Shown one piece after another: positions 35,364-44,327 of a stretch of DNA of 64,000 nt. Made by a program: the position numbers and the translations under genes. Numbering within the stretch: position 1 is the first letter of the stretch; each line of letters starts with the position of its first letter. The notes below the pieces were generated by a model. The model worked only from the letters and a program-made list of their open reading frames with translations. It was not told where the DNA came from and did no database searches. Source of the DNA: Lonepinella sp042468235 (GTDB lineage Bacteria; Pseudomonadota; Gammaproteobacteria; Enterobacterales; Pasteurellaceae); contig NZ_CP170386.1 in NCBI RefSeq assembly GCF_042468235.1, positions 1,488,001-1,552,000 of the forward strand. Direction: 5' to 3'.

Positions 35364-35852
35364 TTAATTTCTAACTAGGTGTAATTTTTCCACTTTCACA
35401 TTGACCACTCCCGACGAAATCATACCGAGTTGTGATGCAGCAGAACGAGATAAATCAATCACTCTAGATTTGGTGAAAGGTCCACGATCATTAATTCTCA
35501 CCACTACTTGACGATTATTTTTTAAATTCGTCACTAATACATGAGTGCCTATCGGTAATGTCCTATGTGCAGCGGTCAATTTTGTGCTATTGTAAATTTC
35601 ACCACTGGCAGTACGGTTACCGTGAAATTTTTGGTGATAATAACTGGCTTTACCTGTTTTTTCATAATGTGCCGAACCAGTAGATATGTTGGTGTATTTT
35701 TTACCATTCACCATATAAATATTTTTATCACTGATCTTTTCTGTCTTAACTAAATTTACCCTAGGCGTACTTTTTGTCGCTTGAGCAGAAGATGTACAAG
35801 CCGTTAAAAAAAATGCTAAACAGATTGCTAATAATAGTTTAAATTTATGCAT
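35364..35852 (-). CDS. rlpA: RlpA-like lipoprotein, short form without SPOR domain
   Basis: Protein of 162 residues with a lipoprotein signal (LAFFLTAC, lipid Cys about 19) and a double-psi beta-barrel (GKASYYHQKFHGNRTASGE, INDRGPF). In E. coli and Pseudomonas RlpA has a C-terminal SPOR domain that binds denuded glycans at the septum. Here the protein stops right after the barrel domain, so septal targeting by SPOR is absent. Neighbours rodA and dacA are the usual ones. Transglycosylase activity is known for Pseudomonas and inferred here. Confidence 0.9.
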   Translation of the reverse strand: MHKFKLLLAICLAFFLTACTSSAQATKSTPRVNLVKTEKISDKNIYMVNGKKYTNISTGSAHYEKTGKASYYHQKFHGNRTASGEIYNSTKLTAAHRTLPIGTHVLVTNLKNNRQVVVRINDRGPFTKSRVIDLSRSAASQLGMISSGVVNVKVEKLHLVRN

Positions 35853-35906
35853 AAATTTCTCAATTTTATTTAAATACCATTTTATATAGAGTCGTTTAAA
35901 GGGGAT

Positions 35907-37028
35907 TTAGTTCCCTTCTCCATAAAGAGTTTTTGTTTTATGAGTATGAATTGACATCACGATACCAAATCCAGCCATTAATGCAACAAAGGATGTACCG
36001 CCATAACTCACCAGTGGTAAAGGTACACCCACAACGGGTAAAATACCACTCACCATGCCAATATTGACGAAAATATACACGAAAAAAATTAAAAAGGTTG
36101 CCCCAGTTAAAATACGCCCAAAAGCATTTCTTGCTTGAGCCCCTATAACCAATCCACGGCTAATAATGAAAAAATAAATGGTCAATAAAATTAACACACC
36201 AATTAAACCATATTCTTCACTCAATACCGCAAAAATAAAATCCGTATGCGGTTCAGGTAAAAATTCTAACTGAGATTGGGTACCTTCCATCCAGCCTTTG
36301 CCCCATATTCCGCCCGAACCAATGGCAATTTTTGATTGCAAAATATGATAACCCGCACCTAAAGGATCTTTTTCAGGATCAAACAAGGTTAACACCCTCG
36401 TGCGTTGATAATCATGCATCAAATAAATCCACATAATCGGAATAAATGCCGCCAGCCCTAACACCGCAGTTAAAATAATCCACCAGCTCATACCGGCTAA
36501 GAATAACACAAAAATACCAGATGCGCTGACTAAAATAGCGGTGCCTAAATCCGGTTGAATGGCAACCAATAAAGTGGGAAAAATAATCATCATAAAAGCG
36601 ACTAAGGTCTCTTTCCAATTAATCGGCTGTTGGCGATTTCCCAAGTAAACCGCCACCATCAGCGGAACCGCCAATTTAACGATTTCAGATGGTTGGAATC
36701 GAACGACCCCTAAATCTAACCAGCGTTGCGCTCCTTTACTGGTGGTTCCAATTAAATCCACTAATACTAACATAATCACCCCCACAATATATAAAATAGG
36801 CGCAATTTGTTGATAAAATCGCGGGGGAAGCTGTGCCATAATAAACATCACCGCAAAACCTAAAATCACTTGAATGACGCGGCTACGAAACATCACTTCA
36901 CTGCCACCAGACGCACTGTAAAGTACTAATAATCCATAACCTGAAATCACGAGCAAGCCGATTAATAACCAAAAATCAAGGTGCAGTTTTCCCCATAAGC
37001 TAGGAATTAATGACGGTTTCTCATTCAT
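35907..37028 (-). CDS. rodA: Rod-shape peptidoglycan polymerase RodA
   Basis: SEDS glycosyltransferase of the elongasome, partner of PBP2. The 373 residues have ten or so membrane helices, QRWLDLGVVRFQPSEIVKLAVP in the fourth-helix region, and VGVPLPLVSYGGTSFVALMAGFG near the end, both SEDS signatures. It overlaps mrdA by 4 bp. Confidence 0.96.
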   Translation of the reverse strand: MNEKPSLIPSLWGKLHLDFWLLIGLLVISGYGLLVLYSASGGSEVMFRSRVIQVILGFAVMFIMAQLPPRFYQQIAPILYIVGVIMLVLVDLIGTTSKGAQRWLDLGVVRFQPSEIVKLAVPLMVAVYLGNRQQPINWKETLVAFMMIIFPTLLVAIQPDLGTAILVSASGIFVLFLAGMSWWIILTAVLGLAAFIPIMWIYLMHDYQRTRVLTLFDPEKDPLGAGYHILQSKIAIGSGGIWGKGWMEGTQSQLEFLPEPHTDFIFAVLSEEYGLIGVLILLTIYFFIISRGLVIGAQARNAFGRILTGATFLIFFVYIFVNIGMVSGILPVVGVPLPLVSYGGTSFVALMAGFGIVMSIHTHKTKTLYGEGN

Positions 37029-39028
37029 TCTGTCATCTCTATTTCTGTTGCATTTTGCACCGCACTTTCAGCATTAATACTCGGTTCGGCATTGTCAGGT
37101 GCAACGGATTGTTGTGGTTGATTAATTCTTGGTAAACGTTGTAATAAATAATAATCCATCACTTGACGCACGATCGGTGCTGCATTACTGGAACCTCCAC
37201 CGGCATTTTCTAAAATCATTGCCACCACAACTTTTGGATCATCATAAGGGGCATAAGCCATAAACCAAGCATGGTCATGCAAGAATTTCTTTAAATTACG
37301 TGCATCATATTTTTGCCCTTCTTTTAAACTAAACACCTGAGCTGTCCCCGATTTACCCGCTGCATCATAAGCCGCTCCGGCAAATGCTTTACGACCAGTT
37401 CCCGATGCGCCATGAATCACGCCAAACATACCACGTTTAGCCGCTGTCCATGCGCCTTCTGTCGGCTCCGTAATATCTTCATATAACAGCGGATCTTTAT
37501 AACGTTCTAGCGATGAGCCATTAATTTCTTTCATTAAGTGTGGCGTATTTACTTGACCATTATTGACTAATACAGCCAGCGCCTTAGCTAATTGTAATGG
37601 TGTTGCCGTCCAATAGCCTTGACCGATCCCCACTGGAATGGTATCACCTATTACCCAAGGTTTTTTATAACGCCGTTGTTTCCATTCACGATCAGGCATA
37701 ATCGCCGCAGTTTCTTCTTTAATATCTATTCCCGTCGGCATACCAAAACCAAATTTTTTCATCCATTCGGATAAACGATCAATACCTAATTTATAAGCCA
37801 CTTGATAAAAATAAGTATCAGAAGATTCAGTAATCGCTTTTTGCAAATCCGTATTACCATGCCCCGATTTTTTCCAGTCACGGAATTTTTTGGTGCTATT
37901 TGGCAACATCCAATAACCTGGATCGAAAACTGTGGTACCAGAGGTAATCACATTTTCAGTTAACGCTGCTACAGCAATAAAGGGTTTTACCGTAGAAGCC
38001 GGCGGGTAAGCTCCCTGTGTTGCGCGACTATATAACGGACGATCTTCATCATCTAACAAACGTTTATAATCTGCGCCAGAAATACCGCCTACAAATAAAT
38101 TATTGTTATAACTCGGACTAGATACCATCGCCAAAATACTGCTATCTTTCGGATCTAACACCACCACCGAGCCTTTTTGCTTACCTAACAAATCCATAAT
38201 AAATTGTTGTAACGGCAAATCAATCGTGAGATGAATACTTTTGCCCGCAATCGGTTGTTGCTCGCTCAGTTTACGAATCACTTTACCACGGCTATTAATT
38301 TCTACCTGTTCATAACCCGGTTTACCGTGTAATTCATCTTCATAATAACGTTCAATCCCCAGTTTACCAATATCCGTGGTGCCGGCATAATTTGCATCTT
38401 TTTCTTCTTTTTTCAGCCGTTCCGCATCTTTATCATTAATTTTCGACACATAGCCTAAAATATGGGTCATAGTCTCGCCATATAAATAATTCCGCTTAAA
38501 ATAAGGTCGAATATCCGCACTTGGATAGTTATACTGATTCACCGCAAAGCGAGCTATTTGTTCTTCATTTAAATTCGGTTTTAAAAGAATCGGCGTATAA
38601 CGGGTTGAACGACGACGTTCTTTCTTAAATTGTTCAATATCTTCATCCGTTAATCCCACTACCATTCGCAATTCTTCAAAAGTGCGGTCTAAATCTTCCA
38701 CTTTTTCTGGCACAATATACAAGCCAAAAAACGTCAGATTTTCTGCCAATAAGGTACCATTACGGTCATAAATCAAACCACGCGTAGGGGCAACGGGTAA
38801 TAGTTTAATTCTATTGCCATTCGAACGTGTTTGATATTTATCAAAATCCACCACTTGCAAATGATATAAATTTGTCAACAACACGGTGGCTAATACCAGT
38901 GTACCGATAAAAGCAATCAACGCCCGACGGATAAATAAATTGCGTTCTGCCCGATTATCTCGAATCGGTTCGTGACGGGGTTTAGCAAATAACGCCGAGA
39001 ATAATTGAGTTAACCAATGCATAGCCAT
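37025..39028 (-). CDS. mrdA: Penicillin-binding protein 2
   Basis: Transpeptidase of lateral wall growth. The 667 residues have one N-terminal membrane helix (about 32-52), a pedestal domain (from VAPTRGLIYDRNG) and a transpeptidase domain with SxxK in PPASTVKPFIA, SSD in ITESSDTYFYQ and KSGTA in AAGKSGTAQVF. The C-terminal tail is Gln/Asn-rich. The ATG at 39028 lies next to the rlmH stop; a second ATG at 39022 is possible. Confidence 0.96.
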   Translation of the reverse strand: MAMHWLTQLFSALFAKPRHEPIRDNRAERNLFIRRALIAFIGTLVLATVLLTNLYHLQVVDFDKYQTRSNGNRIKLLPVAPTRGLIYDRNGTLLAENLTFFGLYIVPEKVEDLDRTFEELRMVVGLTDEDIEQFKKERRRSTRYTPILLKPNLNEEQIARFAVNQYNYPSADIRPYFKRNYLYGETMTHILGYVSKINDKDAERLKKEEKDANYAGTTDIGKLGIERYYEDELHGKPGYEQVEINSRGKVIRKLSEQQPIAGKSIHLTIDLPLQQFIMDLLGKQKGSVVVLDPKDSSILAMVSSPSYNNNLFVGGISGADYKRLLDDEDRPLYSRATQGAYPPASTVKPFIAVAALTENVITSGTTVFDPGYWMLPNSTKKFRDWKKSGHGNTDLQKAITESSDTYFYQVAYKLGIDRLSEWMKKFGFGMPTGIDIKEETAAIMPDREWKQRRYKKPWVIGDTIPVGIGQGYWTATPLQLAKALAVLVNNGQVNTPHLMKEINGSSLERYKDPLLYEDITEPTEGAWTAAKRGMFGVIHGASGTGRKAFAGAAYDAAGKSGTAQVFSLKEGQKYDARNLKKFLHDHAWFMAYAPYDDPKVVVAMILENAGGGSSNAAPIVRQVMDYYLLQRLPRINQPQQSVAPDNAEPSINAESAVQNATEIEMTE

Positions 39029-39496
39029 TTATTCACGATGATAGGGGTGATTGGTAGTTAATGACCAAGCTCGATACAGGCTTTCAGCCACGATGACTCG
39101 TACTAAAGGATGGGGTAATGTCAATGGCGACAATGACCAACTTTGTTCGGCAAGTGCTTTACATTCAGGCGACAACCCCTCTGGACCACCGATCAATAGG
39201 CAAATATCTCGTCCGTCATTTTTCCAACTCTCCAATTGCTCGGCTAATTGCGATGTGGTCCAAGATTTCCCCGGAATATCCAAGGTGACAATTTTTCCTT
39301 TACCACAAGCAGCTAACATTGCCTTACCTTCTTGCTCTAAAATACGCTTAATATCCGCATTCTTACCACGTTTTCCGGCAGGCACTTCGACCAATTCAAA
39401 CGGCATATCCTTAGGAAAACGACGTTGATATTCTTCAAAGCCTGTTTTTACCCAATCTGGCATTTTTGTTCCAACAGCAATCAGTTGTATTTTCAT
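39029..39496 (-). CDS. rlmH: 23S rRNA pseudouridine-1915 N3-methyltransferase
   Basis: SPOUT methyltransferase acting on the ribosome. The 155 residues, the same length as in E. coli, include MKIQLIAVGTKMP, LIGGPEGLSPECK (SAM knot) and LPHPLVRVIVAESLYRAW. I chose the ATG at 39496 by family match; in-frame extension further upstream overlaps rsfS. A USS lies just before the start. Confidence 0.96.
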   Translation of the reverse strand: MKIQLIAVGTKMPDWVKTGFEEYQRRFPKDMPFELVEVPAGKRGKNADIKRILEQEGKAMLAACGKGKIVTLDIPGKSWTTSQLAEQLESWKNDGRDICLLIGGPEGLSPECKALAEQSWSLSPLTLPHPLVRVIVAESLYRAWSLTTNHPYHRE

Positions 39497-39525
39497 AAAA
39501 GTGCGGTCAATTTTTACTAACTTTT

Positions 39526-39834
39526 TTAAGCCCAAAGTTTTTCAAGTTGATAAAGCTCCCGACTATCTGCCTGCATAATATGCACAATAGCTTGTCCGAA
39601 ATCGACGACTACCCAGTCTGCAGTCGCTTTACCCTCTTCACCAAAACTCTCAAAACCTGCTTGTTTAGTTTCATCAATAAGTTTTTGTGCTAAAGATGCC
39701 ACATGGCGGCTTGAGGTTCCCGTGCAAATAATCATATCATCGGTAATCGATGATTTCTTTCTCACATCAATGGCTTGAATATCCGTGGCTTTCAGGTCAT
39801 CTAATTTATGAATTAAAAAATCGGTTAAGTTCAT
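39526..39834 (-). CDS. rsfS: Ribosomal silencing factor RsfS
   Basis: Binds uL14 and blocks subunit joining when nutrients run low. The 102 residues include FLIHKLDDLKATDIQAIDVR, ICTGTSSRHVASLA and DWVVVDFGQAIVHIM. It is first in the group rsfS-rlmH-mrdA-rodA-rlpA-dacA, an arrangement shared with E. coli. The 176-bp gap to the AraC gene shows no further gene. Confidence 0.96.
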   Translation of the reverse strand: MNLTDFLIHKLDDLKATDIQAIDVRKKSSITDDMIICTGTSSRHVASLAQKLIDETKQAGFESFGEEGKATADWVVVDFGQAIVHIMQADSRELYQLEKLWA

Positions 39835-40010
39835 ATTGTATTTTCTATATGCTATTTAAAAGAGAGCAATTTTAACACAGGATTGAAAGGATAGGAAATG
39901 TTTGGTGCCCCAATAACAGCTTATAGCAAGTATGTTACCGAGTATAAGTGGATCGAATGACTATCGTTCCCTTTGATATTAATATTGTACGTCTAGCTCT
40001 TTTAATTTCA

Positions 40011-40928
40011 TCATTCCAATCCTTTTATATCTATCAACCTTTCTTGTTGATATTTTTTGGGTGTATATTGCGTTACTTTGTAAAATTGTTTTGAAAAATA
40101 ACTTAAATTATTAAAACCGCAGCTATATGCAATATCCGTAATTCTACTTGATGTATTCAGTAACATTTCTTTCGCTTTCTCAACTCTATATTCATTTAAG
40201 AAAGAAATAGGGCTTTGTTGAGCATATTTTTTGAATAATTGACAACATTTACTACGACAAATATTGGCAGAAGATGCAATATTATCTAGTTTCAATGGGT
40301 GCATATAGTTTTGATAAATAAACTGGGTCATTTTCTTTTGTAACAAGAGTTCCCTGACATCTTCATGTGGATTATTATCTATTTTTTCTTTAATTAGGTT
40401 ATACCAATTTTTCCAAAAATGGCATGCAATAGCGATACAATCTAAATCAATAGATTGATGATGATGTATTTGTTCAGAATAGATAGCACCAAATTGTTCT
40501 ATATTTTTTAAGATATTTTGATGTTGAATATTATGTTCGTATAGGCAACAGACATCTAAATGATAAGATGAGATAATTGGAAAAATGAAATGATGATATA
40601 TTGGTGAATTTTCGCCTAAAATGTAAGGATTAATCAGGACACAAATAAAATGACAATCCCTATTATGATGGGAAAAACCATAGTGCATCGCTTTAGAATT
40701 AACAATAATGCCGTCATTCTTCTTTAAATGGTAAGTCTTACCATTAACATAATAATTCATCTCACCATCAATAATTTTGACGAGTTCAACATCATCGTGC
40801 CAATGACATAATGCTTTCATTCCATCAAAATAGGAAAGTCTATTTTTTTGTATGCCAATATTGGTATAAGGAAGATAGGACTGAACGATTTCTGCCGCAT
40901 CTTTCATCAGTTTTAATTCTATTTTCAC
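40011..40928 (-). CDS. AraC-family transcriptional regulator
   Basis: Protein of 305 residues: an N-terminal cupin-like sensor (HWHDDVELVKIIDGEMNYYV near residues 42-61) and a C-terminal double helix-turn-helix (about 205-300, with DIAYSCGFNNLSYFSKQFYKVTQYTPKKY). It is divergent from the hydrolase and transporter genes and probably activates them on a sugar-like signal. The gene is more AT-rich than its neighbours and lacks USS, pointing to import. Confidence 0.9.
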   Translation of the reverse strand: MKIELKLMKDAAEIVQSYLPYTNIGIQKNRLSYFDGMKALCHWHDDVELVKIIDGEMNYYVNGKTYHLKKNDGIIVNSKAMHYGFSHHNRDCHFICVLINPYILGENSPIYHHFIFPIISSYHLDVCCLYEHNIQHQNILKNIEQFGAIYSEQIHHHQSIDLDCIAIACHFWKNWYNLIKEKIDNNPHEDVRELLLQKKMTQFIYQNYMHPLKLDNIASSANICRSKCCQLFKKYAQQSPISFLNEYRVEKAKEMLLNTSSRITDIAYSCGFNNLSYFSKQFYKVTQYTPKKYQQERLIDIKGLE

Positions 40929-40986
40929 CTTACCGCCAAAATACGATTTTGCTAAAAAATAGCGAAAATCTTGTTAGAAATGGATT

Positions 40987-41007
40987 AATATCATCTGATA
41001 ATATCAT
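40987..41007. promoter_or_regulatory. Direct repeat in the AraC/hydrolase intergenic region
   Basis: AATATCAT occurs twice with a 13-bp period (40987-40994 and 41000-41007) in the 108-bp divergent promoter region. This is a candidate binding site for the AraC-type regulator; AraC sites are often direct repeats, but the spacing here is shorter than the classic 21 bp. Confidence 0.3.
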
Positions 41008-41036
41008 AAAAACAATTTCACTAATAGAGGGTAATA

Positions 41037-42155
41037 ATGAACACACATTTATCTTGTGACTGTCAGCCTATTGCTGAGGTGGGTATTTTAGGTGGGCAGA
41101 TCACGCAATTTCAATTTAAATTATCCCAACCCTGTCAAAATATTGAGATTAAACAATTAAAAGTCGCTATTTTAAGTGAAAATACGGATAATAAATGGGA
41201 AGGGTTAGAAATAACCACCTATCATTTTGATAAAATTAAACAATATTTACTGGTATATGTGAAGAAAGATATTTTCTGCCAGAAAACCAAGTTACTCAAA
41301 TTCCTAGAACAAGAATTTAAGCAACAAATATGTCATATTCAATTTAATATTTCATTTGATCTCGTTGTAGATAAAGTACATTCTACTATTTCAAATCAAC
41401 AGATTAAGATGCAGCCTATTAGAGTGTTGGAAGTCGAAAAATTCATCACCTCTACCTTTGATGATCTTCACTATAACTTATATCAACCAGAACCTAATAA
41501 TGTTAAGCATCCGCTCATCATTTGTTTACATGGTGGTGGAGAAGGGGGAATGAATGGATGCCATATTATTGCAGATAAAATGGTAACTTCTTTCTTACAA
41601 CCAATACATCAAAAACAATTTGATTATCCCTATATATTAGCTCCCCAATGCCCATCATATTGGTTAGATGAATTTAAGTTTAAACAAAATAGATATTATG
41701 GTGTACGGGATTATACCGACACCTTGGTAAATCTAGTTAAAGAGATTATTCAGAAATATAATATAGATACAAGTAGAGTTTATGTTATTGGTGCATCAAT
41801 GGGAGGATATCAGGCTTTACGTTTAATATCTTGTATGCCAGATTTGTTTTGTGCTGGCGTTATCTGTTGCCCAGCAAAAGTGCCGCTCTCCCATCAGTTA
41901 GATACATTAAAACATATTCCTTTATGGTTTATTCATAGTCAGCTAGATGATACCGTTCCTATTCAACATACCAATGCGATTGTAAATTATCTACAATCAC
42001 ACAATGACAATATTGAAAAAACTGATTATGCGAAAGTGATTATTCAAGATAGAGAGATAGATCCCCATTGTGTTTTTCTAGATCTTTATGAAGATCACAT
42101 TAGCAATAAAAAATTATCAGTCTTTCAATGGCTTGCCTCTCAACACAAGGAGTAA
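41037..42155 (+). CDS. Alpha/beta-hydrolase, esterase or peptidase-like
   Basis: Protein of 372 residues with no signal peptide. The N-terminal half (about 1-135) is a beta-rich domain of unknown type; the rest is an alpha/beta-hydrolase: oxyanion HGGGEGG (165-171), nucleophile GASMGGYQA (Ser254), acid in HSQLDDTVPI (Asp304 or 305) and a likely catalytic His354 (YEDHISNKK). The pattern is that of polysaccharide-ester or feruloyl-type esterases (the CE1/PHB-depolymerase-like group). Good GAGGGTAA ribosome site. It is 3 bp before the transporter gene; the substrate is unknown, but a sugar ester or lactone would fit. Confidence 0.75.
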   Translation: MNTHLSCDCQPIAEVGILGGQITQFQFKLSQPCQNIEIKQLKVAILSENTDNKWEGLEITTYHFDKIKQYLLVYVKKDIFCQKTKLLKFLEQEFKQQICHIQFNISFDLVVDKVHSTISNQQIKMQPIRVLEVEKFITSTFDDLHYNLYQPEPNNVKHPLIICLHGGGEGGMNGCHIIADKMVTSFLQPIHQKQFDYPYILAPQCPSYWLDEFKFKQNRYYGVRDYTDTLVNLVKEIIQKYNIDTSRVYVIGASMGGYQALRLISCMPDLFCAGVICCPAKVPLSHQLDTLKHIPLWFIHSQLDDTVPIQHTNAIVNYLQSHNDNIEKTDYAKVIIQDREIDPHCVFLDLYEDHISNKKLSVFQWLASQHKE

Positions 42156-42158
42156 CTT

Positions 42159-43565
42159 ATGAAAAATATCAACCCAGTGATCTACATTTCTATGATAGCT
42201 GCATTAGGCGGATTTTTATTCGGCTTTGATACCGCAGTAATTAGTGGCACAGTGGAATCAATTCGTAGTGCAGAATTTGGTTTTGCTCTCTCTTCAACAG
42301 AATTAGGATTTGCAGTCGCATCCGTTTTATTTGGTTCTGCTGTTGGTGCTTGGTATGCAGGCTTAGGTGCGATAAGATTTGGACGAGTTAAAGTCATGCT
42401 AGTGGCGTCCGTACTTTTTTCTATTTCAGCTGTCGGCTCTGCCTTAGCGGTAGGTTTATGGGATTTCTCCTTATGGCGATTTATTGGTGGATTAGGTGTT
42501 GGTATCGCTGCCGTTATTGCACCTGCTTATATTGCTGAAGTTTCCCCAGCACATTTACGAGGAAGATTAGGCAGTTTACAGCAACTAGCCATAGCGATTG
42601 GTTTACTTACTTCTTTTATTTCTAATTATCTTTTAGCCAATGCAGAACATTCTCCAAATGCTACCTTGTGGGGTGGCTTGCTCGCTTGGCGTTGGATGTT
42701 ACTCGTTGAAGTCTTTCCTGCTGTGCTTTATGGTGTAATGGCATTAAAACTACCTGAATCACCACGTTATTTAGTGAGTAAAAATAAATTGACACAAGCC
42801 AAACAGGTTTTAGTTGATTATACGGGAGAATTAAATCCTGATGATAAATTACAACAAATTAAACAAAGTTTAGGTAATGTAGATGACATCGTTTCAATTC
42901 GTCATGTGCTATCCAAGAAAACAGGCTTTGTTCCCGTAGTCTGGGTGGGAATTTGTTTTGCTTTTGTTGCTCAATTTACGGGGATTAATATTATTCTCTA
43001 TTATGCTTCATCACTTTGGAGTGCTGTTGGATTTTCACAATCGCTTTCTTTTGCGGTCCCTATTGGCACAACCATCATCGGTGTATTAATGACGATTGTA
43101 GGGATGTTGTTTATTGATAAATTAGGTCGCCGTAAATTACTCTTAATTGGCTCTATTGGTATGGGTATTTCTTTATGGATTACGGGGATTATTTTTACCA
43201 ATGCGACACAAGGTGAAAGTGGGCTTGTTTTATCTCCTGTACTATCTTGGGCTGCATTGGTTAGTGCACATTTGTTTTATATCTTTTTCTGTTGCACTTG
43301 GGGACCTGCATTATGGGTTGTGTTAGGGGAGATTTTCCCGAATGCGATTAGAACAACTGGGCTTGGTGTGGCGACTTGTGCAAACTGGATAGGAAATGTT
43401 ATTGTGACTTGGACATTTCCTCCAATGCTTCAATACTTTGGTTTAGCACCAACTTATTTCTTTTATGGTATTTGCTGCATTGGATCATTTTTTATGGTCA
43501 AATATCTTATCCCTGAAACCAATAATAAAGAATTAGAAGATATGTCATATGGAATTAGTCAGTAA
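42159..43565 (+). CDS. Sugar porter family MFS transporter
   Basis: Proton-driven sugar importer of the XylE/AraE/GalP group. The 468 residues have 12 membrane helices, ALGGFLFGFDTAVISGTVE at the N-terminus, RRK after helix 8 (DKLGRRKLLLIG), PESPRYLVSKNK before the central loop, CCTWGPALWVVLGEIFPNAIR, and the terminal PETNNKELE. Which sugar is not readable from sequence. It has an AAGGAG ribosome site and is co-transcribed with the hydrolase. Confidence 0.92.
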   Translation: MKNINPVIYISMIAALGGFLFGFDTAVISGTVESIRSAEFGFALSSTELGFAVASVLFGSAVGAWYAGLGAIRFGRVKVMLVASVLFSISAVGSALAVGLWDFSLWRFIGGLGVGIAAVIAPAYIAEVSPAHLRGRLGSLQQLAIAIGLLTSFISNYLLANAEHSPNATLWGGLLAWRWMLLVEVFPAVLYGVMALKLPESPRYLVSKNKLTQAKQVLVDYTGELNPDDKLQQIKQSLGNVDDIVSIRHVLSKKTGFVPVVWVGICFAFVAQFTGINIILYYASSLWSAVGFSQSLSFAVPIGTTIIGVLMTIVGMLFIDKLGRRKLLLIGSIGMGISLWITGIIFTNATQGESGLVLSPVLSWAALVSAHLFYIFFCCTWGPALWVVLGEIFPNAIRTTGLGVATCANWIGNVIVTWTFPPMLQYFGLAPTYFFYGICCIGSFFMVKYLIPETNNKELEDMSYGISQ

Positions 43566-43582
43566 TTTTTAGATTCTAGAAT

Positions 43583-43659
43583 TGGTGCCCCCTACCGGAC
43601 TTGAACCAGTGACCAAGCGATTATGAGTCGCCTGCTCTAACCGACTGAGCTAAGGGGGC
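43583..43659 (-). tRNA. tRNA-Ile (CAU anticodon, lysidine-modified type)
   Basis: 77 bases including an encoded CCA end. Acceptor stem GCCCCCT/AGGGGGC; anticodon loop CTCATAA gives CAU. The body, with TAGCTCAGTCGGTTAGAGCAG and GCGACTCATAATCGC, matches E. coli tRNA-Ile2 rather than the methionine tRNAs, so the C34 is expected to become lysidine and read AUA. Confidence 0.95.
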
Positions 43660-43849
43660 ATAGTGATGAGTTGAATATTGTAAAGTGCGGTGATTATATG
43701 CAAAACTGTGAACTAAGTCTAGTTTTTCAAAAATATTCTGTACTATTTGCAGAATTTTTAGCAATTTTATAGATGATTGTAGTATGATTTCTTTTATGCA
43801 CAAAAAGTGCGGTGAAAAATAGTCATTTTATTTTTTAAGGAGAACTATA

Positions 43850-44320
43850 ATGTTTATCGGTAATTTAACTAACCTAGATTATGCTCGTGGCTTACCAAAA
43901 GTCATCATCGATGTATGCGAACATTTAAAAACGTTGAATTTAGCAGGACTAGAAAATGGTCGTCACGATTTAACGGACGACATTTATATGAACGTGATGT
44001 CACCAGAAACAGGTGCATCAGAAAGCAAAAAGGCGGAATTACACCACGATTATATTGATGTGCAACTGTTAATTGAAGGTGCAGAAAATATTGAATATGG
44101 TATTGCTACGCCGGATTTATCATTGTATGAAGAATACCATGCAGATGACGATTATCAGCTGACCGAGAGTGAATTTGCTGACAAAAATACCCTTCTGATG
44201 CGTCCCAATATGTTTGTTGTATTCTTACCTTACGAACCGCATAAACCTTGCGTAAATGTTGATGGTAAAGTGGCTAAATTGAAAAAACTCGTAGTCAAAG
44301 TGCCGGTTAAATTACTTTAG
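43850..44320 (+). CDS. YhcH/YjgK/YiaL family protein (NanQ-like)
   Basis: Cupin-fold protein of 156 residues with IYMNVMSPETGASESKKAELHHDYIDVQ at about 45-75 and LMRPNMFVVFLPYEPHKPCV. E. coli NanQ (YhcH) is a sialic acid anomerase, and H. influenzae has a close relative; the same role is inferred. No other sialic acid gene is nearby. AAGGAG ribosome site; two perfect USS lie upstream (43683-43691 and 43805-43813). Confidence 0.9.
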   Translation: MFIGNLTNLDYARGLPKVIIDVCEHLKTLNLAGLENGRHDLTDDIYMNVMSPETGASESKKAELHHDYIDVQLLIEGAENIEYGIATPDLSLYEEYHADDDYQLTESEFADKNTLLMRPNMFVVFLPYEPHKPCVNVDGKVAKLKKLVVKVPVKLL

Positions 44321-44327
44321 TTTTTAA

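Noticed and set aside
43566..43660. tRNA-Ile considered as the attachment site of an integrated element with the AraC cassette
   Set aside because: No integrase and no repeated tRNA 3' end could be found on the other side of the cassette.
43621..43803. 60-codon minus-strand frame next to tRNA-Ile
   Set aside because: It runs through the tRNA gene itself and has no protein-like features.
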